A stretch of 64,000 nucleotides of DNA, taken from the NCBI GenBank assembly GCA_913055695.1, contig CAJXKF010000002.1, forward strand, positions 124,001 to 188,000, in the 5' to 3' direction. The stretch comes from an uncultured Methylophaga sp. Its GTDB lineage: Bacteria > Pseudomonadota > Gammaproteobacteria > Nitrosococcales > Methylophagaceae. The position numbers and the translations under genes were made by a program. Positions within the stretch are counted from its first letter, which is position 1. Every line of letters starts with the position of its first letter. This document shows, in pieces, positions 29,608 through 38,420 of the stretch. The notes beneath the pieces were generated by a model, which was not told the origin of the DNA, made no database searches, and saw nothing but the letters and a program-made list of their open reading frames with translations.

Positions 29608-30003
29608 ATGAACTTAACAAGCAATATCTCATCACTGACCGGCCGCATCCTGCTCAGTGTCATTTTTATCAGTGCCGGTTTCAGCAAACTGGGCGCTGGC
29701 TATGCCGGTACCCAGGGCTACATGGAATCGGTCGGGCTTCACGGCGCACTGTTGCCACTGGTGATCGCGACCGAAATTCTGGCCGGACTCGCTCTGTTAG
29801 TGGGTTTTAAAACCCGTCTTGCGGCTTTTCTGCTGGCAGGCTTCAGTCTGATGGCCGCGGCGCTGTTCCATTTCGATTTTTCTGATCAGATGCAAAGCAT
29901 TCTGTTTATGAAAAATCTGGCGATTGCCGGTGGTTTATTGACCCTGGTTGCACATGGCAGCGGTGCTTTTGCGATTGATAATCTGCGTCGCCGAGCTGTC
30001 TGA
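29608..30003 (+). CDS. DoxX-family membrane protein
   Basis: A 131-residue protein with four transmembrane segments. The family start LTGRILLSVIFISAGFSKLG and the central IATEILAGLALLVGFKTR are present. DoxX proteins accompany redox and quinone stress genes; function is not established. First gene of a three-gene operon. Confidence 0.9.
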   Translation: MNLTSNISSLTGRILLSVIFISAGFSKLGAGYAGTQGYMESVGLHGALLPLVIATEILAGLALLVGFKTRLAAFLLAGFSLMAAALFHFDFSDQMQSILFMKNLAIAGGLLTLVAHGSGAFAIDNLRRRAV

Positions 30004-30019
30004 TATCAAGGAGAGAACA

Positions 30020-30616
30020 ATGCATCATTCAATTTTACATATTAATTCCAGCAGCCGGATTCAGGGCTCGGTGACGCGTGATATTTCGACGCAACTGGTT
30101 CATCAGCTGGCATTGCAGCATGATCAAGAAGTGATTGAGCGCGATCTGGCTGAAGGCATCGCATTTATTGACGAGCAATGGGTCGGGGCTAACTTTACCG
30201 ATCCGGATGCGCGAACTGAGGCGCAGAAAGCGGCGCTTGATTTGTCTGACAGCCTGATTGATGAATTAAAACAGGCCAGGCATATCGTTATTGCCGCGCC
30301 GATTTATAACTTTGGTGTACCTGCCGTACTGAAAGCCTGGATTGATCAGGTGGCCAGGGCCAGAGTGACTTTTCGTTACACCGAAAACGGACCCGAAGGT
30401 TTATTGAAAGGCAAGAAAGCCTACCTGGTCGTCGCCTCCGGTGGTGTACCGCTGGGCAGCGAAGTCGACTTTGCCTCGACCTATCTGCGTCATGTGATGG
30501 GCTTTCTCGGCATTGATGATGTCATCCTGGTAAACGCCAATGAACTGGGAAAGGCAGCCAATGACAATGCCGATATCAAACAACAACTGGCAGCGATTGC
30601 TGCGGGAGAACAATAA
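30020..30616 (+). CDS. azoR: FMN-dependent NADH azoreductase / quinone reductase
   Basis: A 198-residue flavodoxin-like reductase. The FMN phosphate loop NSSSRIQGSVTR is at residues 8-19; PIYNFGVPAVLKAWIDQVARARVTF and VVASGGVPLGSEVDFAS shape the flavin pocket. It reduces quinones and azo compounds by two electrons using NADH. An AAGGAG ribosome site precedes the ATG at 30020. Stop and next start overlap by one base. Confidence 0.93.
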   Translation: MHHSILHINSSSRIQGSVTRDISTQLVHQLALQHDQEVIERDLAEGIAFIDEQWVGANFTDPDARTEAQKAALDLSDSLIDELKQARHIVIAAPIYNFGVPAVLKAWIDQVARARVTFRYTENGPEGLLKGKKAYLVVASGGVPLGSEVDFASTYLRHVMGFLGIDDVILVNANELGKAANDNADIKQQLAAIAAGEQ

Positions 30617-31455
30617 TGAGCACAAGAGAACTCAGACAAATTGTTAACGGCGATCAGGTGTCTGATGGCGCCGGTGTGCAGCTTAAACGCGTGATTGGAT
30701 CACCACAGCTCAGTATGCTGGATCCTTTTCTGATGTTTGATGCCTTTGGTTCAGACCGGCCGCAGGAATATCTGGCCGGTTTTCCACCCCATCCGCATCG
30801 TGGCTTTGAAACAGTGACCTATATGCTTGCCGGAAAAATGCGGCATGAAGACAGCGCCGGTAACCGGGGTGTGATCGAGACCGGTGGCGTGCAGTGGATG
30901 TCAGCGGGCCGTGGCGTCATTCATTCGGAAATGCCCGAGCAGGAAGAGGGGCTTCTGGCCGGTTTCCAACTGTGGGTGAACTTGCCCGCTGCTGAAAAAA
31001 TGAGTGAACCGCGTTATCAGGAGCGTTCAGCCTCTGAGATTCCGATAGAAAACCATGAAAACGGCACTCGTATCAAAGTGGTGGCCGGCAAGACTGACAA
31101 TGGCACAGAAGGCGTGATTGACAATCCTTATGTGAATCCACTCTATCTGCATGTTGAATTGCCCGCTGAGATAAGCTTTGAGCAGCAGGTAGCAGAGGGC
31201 GATAACAGCTTTGTGTATGTCATCAATGGTCAGTTATCTGTGGGTGATAAACAGCGACCTCTGAAAGCCGGTCAGTTGGGTGTGTTGGAGCGGGGAGAAA
31301 CGGTCAAACTGTTTGCTGAAACAGACAGTGAGTTGTTGCTGGTTTCGGGGCGGCCGCTGAAAGAGCCGGTGGCCCGTGGCGGTCCGTTTGTAATGAATAC
31401 CCGCGAAGAGGTGGAACAGGCTTTTGCCGATTACCGCGAGGGGCGGCTGGCCTGA
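30616..31455 (+). CDS. Pirin family protein
   Basis: A 279-residue bicupin. The metal-binding cupin motif is HPHRGFETVTYMLAGKMRH (about residues 57-75), followed by VQWMSAGRGVIHSEMP. Bacterial pirins such as YhhW have quercetinase activity. Cotranscribed with azoR in an apparent quinone/electrophile module. Confidence 0.9.
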   Translation: MSTRELRQIVNGDQVSDGAGVQLKRVIGSPQLSMLDPFLMFDAFGSDRPQEYLAGFPPHPHRGFETVTYMLAGKMRHEDSAGNRGVIETGGVQWMSAGRGVIHSEMPEQEEGLLAGFQLWVNLPAAEKMSEPRYQERSASEIPIENHENGTRIKVVAGKTDNGTEGVIDNPYVNPLYLHVELPAEISFEQQVAEGDNSFVYVINGQLSVGDKQRPLKAGQLGVLERGETVKLFAETDSELLLVSGRPLKEPVARGGPFVMNTREEVEQAFADYREGRLA

Positions 31456-31467
31456 TTGAAAAGTTTG

Positions 31468-31675
31468 AACCACAAAGGCACAGAGGACACAAAGCTCAGA
31501 ATGGCTAAAAAGTTATCCGCAGATCTCGCAGATTTTCACAGATTAAAAAAAGTTCATTGAAATCGTCATCCAGCGACAGGCTTCTGAATTGAGCTTTGGT
31601 CCTTTTCTTTTAAGAACAATCTGCGCTCATCTGCGTAATCTGTGGATCATTTTATAACTCTGTGCCTCTGTGGTT
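31468..31675. repeat. 208-bp composite inverted repeat (CACAGAG / CGCAGAT family)
   Basis: Outer arms at 31468-31485 and 31658-31675 match at 17 of 18 positions as reverse complements. Inner arms at 31513-31545 and 31617-31647 are built of CGCAGAT/CACAGAT units and also pair. About 70 bases of unique sequence lie between. The inner units recur at 17111-17190. It sits between the converging pirin and P-type ATPase genes and contains no ORF. Confidence 0.8.
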
Positions 31676-31695
31676 AATTATTAAAAGGTGACAAA

Positions 31696-34188
31696 TTAGA
31701 GTTTCACCCGCCGCAGTCTGAGGGCATTGCCGATCACTGACACCGAACTTAGACTCATCGCTGCCGCTGCAATCATCGGTGACAATAACAAGCCAAAGAA
31801 AGGATAGAGTACGCCGGCAGCCACCGGTACCCCGAGGGAATTGTAGATAAAGGCGAAGAAAAGATTCTGACGGATGTTTCGCATCGTCGCTCGGCTCAGT
31901 TTCAAAGCCTGATGAATGCCACGCAGGTCACCTTTGACCAGCGTAATACCGGCACTTTCCATGGCCACATCTGTACCGCTGCCCATCGCAATACCAATGC
32001 TTGCCTGGGCCAGAGCCGGTGCATCATTAATGCCGTCACCCGCCATAGCGACGGTTCTGCCTTCAGCCTGCAATGCTTTGATGACCTGATTTTTCTGCTC
32101 AGGCAGGACATCAGCCCGAACATCATCAATACCAAGCTGGCTGGCAACAGCTTCCGCAGTGACACGGTTATCGCCGGTCAGCATCACAATGCGGATATTC
32201 TCTTTATGTAGAGCCTTAATCGCTTCTGCGGTTGACGATTTGATAGGATCTGCAACTCCAATCAGCCCGGCTGCCTGATTATCGACGGCAACCAGCATCA
32301 CGGTCTGTCCCTGCTTGCGATAAGCCTCGGCTTTTGCCTGTAATGAGGTCGAGTCTATCTCCAGTGTGGCAAACAGGGCGGTGTTACCCAGCGCCACTGC
32401 ATGACCATCAATCTCTCCCTGAATACCCTGACCGGTGATTGAATCAAACTGCGTCAATCTGGATAAAGTCAGTCCTCTTGCTTTCGCCCCCTCAATAATG
32501 GCCATAGCCAGCGGATGCTCACTGCCTTGTTCCAGGCTGGCGGCGAGTGTGAGCAGCGTGCTGTTGTCCATATTCGTCAGCGATTCAACCGTGACCAGCT
32601 TCGGTTTACCCTCGGTCAGGGTACCGGTTTTATCGACCACCAAAGTATCAATCTGCTCCATTGCTTCCAGCGCTTCAGCATTTTTGATTAAGACGCCCAT
32701 TGAGGCGCCACGACCGGTGCCGACCATAATCGACATTGGCGTCGCCAGACCCAGGGCACAGGGACAGGCAATGATTAACACAGCAACAGCATTAACGATG
32801 GCATGGGCCAATCTCGGTTCCGGCCCCCAGATAAACCAGGCTGCCAGCGTGATTAGGGCGATCAGCACCACTGCCGGCACAAACCAGGCCGCAACCTTGT
32901 CGACCAGTTTCTGAATCGGCGCGCGTGAGCGCTGCGCTTCAGCCACCATATGCACGATTTGAGAAAGCAGGGTGTCACTGCCAACCCGCTCAGCCCGCAT
33001 AAGCAGAGTGCCGGTGCCATTGACGGTAGCGCCGATAAGCTTGTCATCTTTTTGCTTACTGACTGGTATCGGTTCGCCAGTTACCATTGATTCATCGACA
33101 CTGCTGCTGCCTTCAATCACCGTGCCATCGACCGGAATTTTCTCGCCCGGCCGAATCCGCAACTGCTGACCTGCCTCAACCTGATCGAGCGCTATATCCT
33201 GTTCCTGTCCGTCTTCAGTCACCAGCCTCGCGGTTTTGGGCGCGAGGCCCAGCAGCATTTTGATGGCGGTATTGGTCTGACTGCGCGCCCTGAGTTCGAG
33301 TACCTGGCCCAGCAGCACCAGAACGGTAATGACCGCTGCTGCTTCAAAATAGACGGCCACAGTCCCATCGGCATGTTGCATGCTGGCCGGGAAAATGCCC
33401 GGGAAAATCAGGGCTATCACACTGTATAACCAGGCGACGCTGACACCCAGACCAATCAGCGTGAACATGTTCAGATTCAATGTTCTGACTGATTGCACGG
33501 CGCGGACAAAAAACGGCCAGCCACCCCACAGGACAACCGGTGTGGCAAGTGTGAACTCCAGCCAGTACCAGCTCCGGGTTGAATACATGGCTGGTAACAC
33601 CTGGGGGGCCATATCCAGCAGCATCGCGATGATAAATACCGGCAAGGTTAATAGCGCGCCAATCCAGAAGCGGCGGGTCATCTCGTTCAGTTCGCTGTTG
33701 TCCTCTTCGACTTCGACGGTTGTGGCTTCCAGCCCCATGCCGCAGATGGGGCAGTTACCGGGATGGTCCTGCACAATTTGTGGGTGCATCGGGCAGGTGT
33801 ATTCGGTTTTGGTCGTCGCCAGTTGCGGTGACTCAGGCTCCAGCGCCATACCGCATTTGGGACAACTACCCGGCCCCGACTGACGCACGCCTTCACACAT
33901 CGGGCAGATATAGTCGCCACTGCCTTTTTTTGCTGTGTCTGCCGGGTGAGCGTTTTGATGACTGCCACAACAGCTGTGAGGCTTTTCTTGTTCGACAGGC
34001 TGCGGTTTGCTATGGCTACTACAGCAGTCATGATCAGTCTCTGACTGAGTGAGATAACGCTCGGGATCAGCTTTGAAATTATTCATGCAATGTTGTGAGC
34101 AGAACACATAATCCTGTTGATTATGGCGCGCATGATACAGCGCGTTATCCGCATCCACCGTCATTCCACATACCGGATCAATGGCCAT
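31696..34188 (-). CDS. Cu(I)-exporting P-type ATPase with YHS and zinc-ribbon metal domains
   Basis: An 830-residue P1B ATPase. Order: YHS domain (DPVCGM, residues 4-9, and Cys 30 and 34), a Cys/His-rich linker (DCCSSH, SCCGSH), two heavy-metal-binding zinc ribbons (YICPMCEG...CPKCGM at 93-113, and YTCPMHPQ...CPICGM at 130-151), then eight helices with CPC at 475-477 and phosphorylation Asp 519 in [24 protein letters not shown] in the last helix fits Cu+ specificity. It lacks HMA domains. A GGAG-type site precedes the ATG at 34188. Confidence 0.92.
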   Translation of the reverse strand: MAIDPVCGMTVDADNALYHARHNQQDYVFCSQHCMNNFKADPERYLTQSETDHDCCSSHSKPQPVEQEKPHSCCGSHQNAHPADTAKKGSGDYICPMCEGVRQSGPGSCPKCGMALEPESPQLATTKTEYTCPMHPQIVQDHPGNCPICGMGLEATTVEVEEDNSELNEMTRRFWIGALLTLPVFIIAMLLDMAPQVLPAMYSTRSWYWLEFTLATPVVLWGGWPFFVRAVQSVRTLNLNMFTLIGLGVSVAWLYSVIALIFPGIFPASMQHADGTVAVYFEAAAVITVLVLLGQVLELRARSQTNTAIKMLLGLAPKTARLVTEDGQEQDIALDQVEAGQQLRIRPGEKIPVDGTVIEGSSSVDESMVTGEPIPVSKQKDDKLIGATVNGTGTLLMRAERVGSDTLLSQIVHMVAEAQRSRAPIQKLVDKVAAWFVPAVVLIALITLAAWFIWGPEPRLAHAIVNAVAVLIIACPCALGLATPMSIMVGTGRGASMGVLIKNAEALEAMEQIDTLVVDKTGTLTEGKPKLVTVESLTNMDNSTLLTLAASLEQGSEHPLAMAIIEGAKARGLTLSRLTQFDSITGQGIQGEIDGHAVALGNTALFATLEIDSTSLQAKAEAYRKQGQTVMLVAVDNQAAGLIGVADPIKSSTAEAIKALHKENIRIVMLTGDNRVTAEAVASQLGIDDVRADVLPEQKNQVIKALQAEGRTVAMAGDGINDAPALAQASIGIAMGSGTDVAMESAGITLVKGDLRGIHQALKLSRATMRNIRQNLFFAFIYNSLGVPVAAGVLYPFFGLLLSPMIAAAAMSLSSVSVIGNALRLRRVKL

Positions 34189-34288
34189 GTTATCTCCTTC
34201 AGGTAAAACATTGCAGGGCATTAGCTAATGTAAAACTTTGTTGACGCTGCTACCAGTTAGGTAAGTTTGTATTGCGAGTCTGAAATAG

Positions 34289-34320
34289 ACTATAAAGTAC
34301 GTACCAAGGTACGGAGTCAA
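34289..34320 (-). promoter_or_regulatory. MerR-type elongated-spacer promoter of the P-type ATPase
   Basis: Reading leftward: -35 TTGACT (34320-34315), a long 19-20 base spacer, and -10 TATAGT (34294-34289). The spacer holds the dyad CGTACC-TT-GGTACG (34300-34313). Stretch TTGACTCCGTAC matches the start of the mercury-operon promoter PmerT as I recall it. Long spacers of this kind are distorted by metal-bound MerR proteins to start transcription. Confidence 0.85.
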
Positions 34321-34326
34321 GCCCTG

Positions 34327-34719
34327 ATGACACAAACATTACTGACCATAGGAAAATACGCCGCCAGCGCCGGTGTCAGTGTAGAAACAGTGAGGTTTTA
34401 TCAACGCAAGGGCCTTTTGACTATTCCTGCTGCAGAATCAGGCATACGTCGTTATGGAACTGCGGATATACGTCAGTTGAAATTTATCCGCAAAGCGCAG
34501 GAAGCCGGCTTTACGCTGAGTGAAATTAAGGAGTTGATCCAGCTTGACGCGACTGAAGATCATGAACGCGCCTATCAGCTGGCCATGAAACGGCTCGAGG
34601 CGCTGGAGCAGAAAATCAAAGAAATGCAGCAGGCAAGAGACAGCCTGAAGAAGCTGGCTACAGACTGCGCATGTGCGGGTAAAACCAAACCCTGCGCTAT
34701 TCTGGCAGCATTTGATTAA
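34327..34719 (+). CDS. MerR-lineage metal-responsive regulator
   Basis: A 130-residue MerR-family activator. The HTH (YAASAGVSVETVRFYQRKGLL) and IRRYGTADIRQLKFIRKAQEAGFTLSEIKEL are closer to mercury MerR than to CueR. The C-terminal metal loop has DCACAGKTKPCAIL; MerR has the same CAC...C pattern with a slightly longer loop. The third MerR cysteine position seems to be His (DHERAYQLA). Start ATG 34327 chosen over the longer frame from 34267, which would run through the promoter. Divergent from the ATPase it likely controls. Confidence 0.85.
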   Translation: MTQTLLTIGKYAASAGVSVETVRFYQRKGLLTIPAAESGIRRYGTADIRQLKFIRKAQEAGFTLSEIKELIQLDATEDHERAYQLAMKRLEALEQKIKEMQQARDSLKKLATDCACAGKTKPCAILAAFD

Positions 34720-34722
34720 GCT

Positions 34723-35130
34723 TTACTGCTGCGCCTTGTATTCAGCCTTGATGGTTTCCAGTGTTGGCGGAATGGCATCGCAGTGGCTGACTTCACCACT
34801 GCATTTAATGCATTCAAAGGCTTGCCAGCCGGTGTCGATGTATTCTTCTTTATTAGGGCTGTCCAGACGATTGGCGATGCCGATAGTGGCTTTAGCCCGT
34901 GAGCTGATATAGCTGTATTCACCCTGGCAATAACGCATCTGACTGGGATCTTCAGCAATCTTGGCATCATATTTCTGGTGAATTTCTCGACCCACCTGAT
35001 TCAGATAATGCAGCTCCGAATACAGTTTCTGTAAGGTGTCATCGCTATGCCGGTAGACACCCGCTGGCAAACCGCCGGCCAGAGTAGTGAAGGAAATAAA
35101 TAACAGGCTAAACAGGATACTCAGTCTCAA
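34723..35130 (-). CDS. Secreted cysteine-containing small protein, unrecognised
   Basis: A 135-residue protein with a signal peptide (hydrophobic residues 3-17, cleavage probably near TLAGG). The mature part has five cysteine-rich positions (YCQGEY, FECIKCSG, SHCDA), enough for disulfides or metal binding. It is convergent with the MerR gene, 3 bases away. Family not recognised. Confidence 0.65.
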   Translation of the reverse strand: MRLSILFSLLFISFTTLAGGLPAGVYRHSDDTLQKLYSELHYLNQVGREIHQKYDAKIAEDPSQMRYCQGEYSYISSRAKATIGIANRLDSPNKEEYIDTGWQAFECIKCSGEVSHCDAIPPTLETIKAEYKAQQ

Positions 35131-35258
35131 GGCTCTGCTCCGTTACTGATTGAGTGTATAGTCAGATGATAACGCATTGCTGCTGATTATGAGCGAGAAA
35201 CAGCGTTGAAAGTTCATGACAGGGCGCAGTCGGCTCGATGCCGGGGGGATGACGATAG

Positions 35259-35753
35259 ATGATTGAATATGAATTGGGTAGTTGTTCACTGGGCTGTGTT
35301 CTGCTGGCCATGAGTGAAAGGGGGGTATGTGCCATTGCGCTGGGCGATGAACCGTCGCAACTGATTGACTGGCTCAGACAAAAATATCCACATGCTCGAG
35401 AAGGGACTGGAAATGCCGTTTTATTATCTCGACTGCAACGGGTATTGAACTACATTGAATGGCCCGAACCCGACCTTGATCTTGAACTGGATATTCGTGG
35501 CACAGAATTCCAGAAACGCGTCTGGCAGGCATTACAGACCGTGCCAGCTGGAGAAACCCGAAGCTATAGTGAGATAGCAGTGGAGATTGGTTCTCCTCAT
35601 TCGGTGCGTGCGGTTGCAGGCGCCTGTGCCGCGAATTTACTGGCTTTAGCAATACCCTGCCATCGCGTCATCCGTCAGGATGGTCAGTTATCCGGTTATC
35701 GCTGGGGAGTGGAAAGAAAAAAAATGCTGTTGCAAAAAGAAGCGATTCGCTAA
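35259..35753 (+). CDS. ogt: Methylated-DNA-protein-cysteine methyltransferase
   Basis: A 164-residue O6-alkylguanine transferase. The acceptor Cys 134 is in IPCHRVIR. The recognition helix FQKRVWQALQTVPAGETRSYSEIA and RAVAGACAAN are present. The closest look is to the C-terminal half of Ada, but no Ada N-domain is attached. It repairs O6-methylguanine. Confidence 0.92.
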   Translation: MIEYELGSCSLGCVLLAMSERGVCAIALGDEPSQLIDWLRQKYPHAREGTGNAVLLSRLQRVLNYIEWPEPDLDLELDIRGTEFQKRVWQALQTVPAGETRSYSEIAVEIGSPHSVRAVAGACAANLLALAIPCHRVIRQDGQLSGYRWGVERKKMLLQKEAIR

Positions 35754-35816
35754 GTGATTGAAACTGATCCAATCCCAGCAAAGCTGTTCATTTTGTCAAG
35801 TCTCAAATACGGGCTG

Positions 35817-35839
35817 CTGGTTAAAAAATAACCAGTTTT
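35817..35839 (+). terminator. Possible weak terminator behind ogt
   Basis: A 7-bp stem CTGGTTA / TAACCAG with an A5 loop and TTTT after it, about 65 bases past the ogt stop. The stem is AT-rich, so efficiency is doubtful. Confidence 0.4.
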
Positions 35840-35951
35840 CAAAGCTTGTCATAAAAGAGTCACTTAGCAACTTACCAGAAAGTTATCCACATGCTTCTCC
35901 ACAGAAATTGTGAGTAATGTGAAAAACTATTATTGAAAAATAGCAGAGCGA

Positions 35952-36317
35952 TCAAAGCTTGTCTGATGAAGAGTCGCGTTTCTTCCGATCCCTGACCGCC
36001 TTGAAAGGGATTATCCGGCAACTCGAATGCGCTTCTGTCGCCGTGGCCTGACGGATGATCTCTTCCATATCCAGATTGGCAAGCTGGTAAAAGTGGTCCA
36101 TCAGCATATCCGAGATTTCAATACAGGCACCAAGCGCATGTTTGTGTTTACGCCGCACCATATCCACACGGAACTGCAAACCATTGAGCATGCGCCGTTC
36201 ACGCTCGCTGTGAGCCGAATCATCAATCACCTGTTTGATAGCAGCAGCACGCTTTCTTTCAAAGGCGGCCTGATCCTGTTTGGCTAGCTGTGCCCATTCT
36301 TCAAAATCAAATAACAT
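35952..36317 (-). CDS. DUF3135 family protein
   Basis: A 121-residue soluble, helical protein. FDFEEWAQLAKQDQAAFERKR at the start and LNGLQFRVDMVRRK match DUF3135, a small gammaproteobacterial family of unknown function. About 200 bases with no gene separate it from ogt. Confidence 0.75.
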   Translation of the reverse strand: MLFDFEEWAQLAKQDQAAFERKRAAAIKQVIDDSAHSERERRMLNGLQFRVDMVRRKHKHALGACIEISDMLMDHFYQLANLDMEEIIRQATATEAHSSCRIIPFKAVRDRKKRDSSSDKL

Positions 36318-36403
36318 GGGGTGCCCCCCGTTTGTGCTTGCTTAAGGTCTAAGATAACAGACAACACATCGGCGCGGTGGTTGCGCGCTGATTTTCAGAC
36401 ATA

Positions 36404-36436
36404 AAAAAACCGGGGCCTGTTACCAGACCCCGGTTT
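36404..36436 (-). terminator. Terminator of the yqhD-qor-nemA-dehydrogenase operon
   Basis: Read leftward: AAACCGGGG, loop arm, CCCCGGTTT and a run of T. It closes the long minus-strand operon 18 bases after the last stop. Confidence 0.9.
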
Positions 36437-36453
36437 CATTCAGCGTGTAGCCT

Positions 36454-38394
36454 TTAATGAATCGGCAGATACACCAGCTTGCCGGCTTTCATATCCGGTA
36501 CCAGCAGAAACTGGCCATCAGCTGACAAGGCAATATCAGCCGCGGCCTGCAGATCATCGGCGATGAGCTGCGGCGTCGCGCGTGGTCCGGCCAGTTGCCA
36601 GACCTTGCCATTATTCCAGTCACTGACATAGAGGAAGCCTCGGGTGTCACGAACCAGACCATCTGCACCGCCGAATCCAGTATTGAGTCCTTTGACTTCA
36701 TTTGAGGCCAGGTCAAAACGGAATAGATCACCGGTACCGAAATCAGCAACCAGCAAGCTGCCGATACCGTCCATCAACAAACCATTGGGACGTTTTATAC
36801 CATCCTTGCTGCCCAGTACTTCCGTAATCTCTCCACGGTTTGAGATGCGGTAGATGCCGGCATTCTGACCAGTGTCTTTACCACTGTCTGATACATACAG
36901 ATTGCCACTGCCGTCAATTTCCAGATCGTTGAGAAATTCCGCTTTACCCGGGAAATCATTGCTGTCTGCAATAACCTCGACGTTGCCATCCATATTGATC
37001 TTCAGGACCTGATTGATATCAGCAACATAGAGTTCGTTGTTGAATAAATCGAGGCCTTTCGGATCGTTGAGTCCAGTGGCCAGCACGGTTTTGCTGCCAT
37101 CTGTAGCAATGATGCTGATCTGACCGTCGCCGTTTTTACCGAACTCACCGATTTCGCTGACAAACAGACGACCATCGGGGTGTGCAACCACCGATTCAGG
37201 CATTTTCAACCCCGTGACAGTCTGTTGACTGGTTTCGGTTGGTTTGGTCACGGCAGCTGCTTGCTTTTCACCATAACTGACACGGTAAATAACACCATTG
37301 TAGTCATCCGAGACCAGCAAAGAACCATCCGGCAGTTGCAAGACATCGGTCGGTCGTCCCCAGGCTTCGCCGTCAACCAGCCAGCCATCAATGAAGGTTT
37401 CGTGACCGGTGACCTGATTGTTGTCATCGAAGGTCACACGCTCCAGTTTGTAACCCACCGGTTCTGTGCGATTCCATGAGCCGTGCTGGGCGACGATGGC
37501 ATCACCCTGGTACTCGGCCGGGAACATCTCACCAGTGTAGAACTTGAAGCCGAGGTTGGCTGTGTGAGCCTGAAACGTGGCCACAGGGAAGGTGACTTCC
37601 TGCGGCGGCTCTTTATTTTCCCAATCCTGATGACGGGCATGGCCGCCGGCGTAATAAGGAAAACCGAAATGCATGCCTTTTTCCGGTGCTGCATTGAATT
37701 CGCCCGGTGGATTGTCATCACCCATCATGTCGACGTTGTTATCGGTGAAATACAAGTTACCGGTCTCAGGGTGGAAATCGATACCGACCGAGTTACGTAC
37801 TCCACGGGCATAGATCTCGGCATCACTGCCGTCCGGATTCATGCGAATAATGGTGCCTTCATAGCCGCTGACATCACAGATATTGCAGGGTGCCCCCACT
37901 GTGACATAAAGCTTGTTGTCCGGACCGAAACCGATATAACGCCAGCCGTGATGGGCCTTGTCAGGCAGATCGTCAAAAACCACTTCACGCATCTGCTCAA
38001 ATGGCAGGCTTAAATCAAAGCCGGGCGCCGCGTAACGGGCGATGCGGTGTTGTTCTGCCACGTAGAGGTTACCCTGGTACATGGCAACACCGTTACCCAT
38101 TTTAAGATCATCCAGAATATTGACAACTTCATCAGCCTGACGGTCTTTGTTCTTGTCGACCACGGCATAGGCATTCTTACCACGTGTGCCGACAAAAACT
38201 GTGCCGGTTGACTGGCCGAAAGCCATCTGGCGGGCACCGGGTACTTCGGCATACACCTCGACCTGAAAGCCGTCGGGTACATTCAGTTTATGCAGGTTAG
38301 CTTCAGCGCTCGCCCGGTCTGCCATGACCGGTGACGCCATGAGTCCCAGCGATGAAGCCGCCAGGCTTGCAACAGATAAAAGTTTAAGTTTCAT
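36454..38394 (-). CDS. Secreted two-propeller enzyme: PQQ-type sugar dehydrogenase plus SMP-30-like domain
   Basis: A 646-residue protein with a signal peptide (cleavage near PVMA-D, residue 25). Residues about 30-370 form a soluble sugar/sorbosone dehydrogenase-like propeller (HHGWRYIGFGPDNKLYVTVGAPCNIC, AWGRPTDVLQLPDGSLLVSDD). From about 390 on, an NHL/SMP-30-like propeller follows (VVAHPDGRLFVSEIG, NGLLMDGIGSLLVADFG). The second ATG (38394) is preferred because AGGAGG lies 5 bases before it; the first (38397) is too close. Last gene of the NemR-boxed operon. PQQ use is inferred from family only. Confidence 0.8.
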   Translation of the reverse strand: MKLKLLSVASLAASSLGLMASPVMADRASAEANLHKLNVPDGFQVEVYAEVPGARQMAFGQSTGTVFVGTRGKNAYAVVDKNKDRQADEVVNILDDLKMGNGVAMYQGNLYVAEQHRIARYAAPGFDLSLPFEQMREVVFDDLPDKAHHGWRYIGFGPDNKLYVTVGAPCNICDVSGYEGTIIRMNPDGSDAEIYARGVRNSVGIDFHPETGNLYFTDNNVDMMGDDNPPGEFNAAPEKGMHFGFPYYAGGHARHQDWENKEPPQEVTFPVATFQAHTANLGFKFYTGEMFPAEYQGDAIVAQHGSWNRTEPVGYKLERVTFDDNNQVTGHETFIDGWLVDGEAWGRPTDVLQLPDGSLLVSDDYNGVIYRVSYGEKQAAAVTKPTETSQQTVTGLKMPESVVAHPDGRLFVSEIGEFGKNGDGQISIIATDGSKTVLATGLNDPKGLDLFNNELYVADINQVLKINMDGNVEVIADSNDFPGKAEFLNDLEIDGSGNLYVSDSGKDTGQNAGIYRISNRGEITEVLGSKDGIKRPNGLLMDGIGSLLVADFGTGDLFRFDLASNEVKGLNTGFGGADGLVRDTRGFLYVSDWNNGKVWQLAGPRATPQLIADDLQAAADIALSADGQFLLVPDMKAGKLVYLPIH

Positions 38395-38420
38395 CATTCC
38401 TCCTTTAATGGATTAAGACC

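Noticed and set aside
29544-29810. 88-codon plus-strand frame overlapping doxX
   Set aside because: Out of frame with doxX, which has clear family motifs and its own start.
35883-35891. Consensus DnaA box TTATCCACA
   Set aside because: A single box without clustered copies, AT-rich repeats or dnaA/dnaN neighbours does not indicate an origin.
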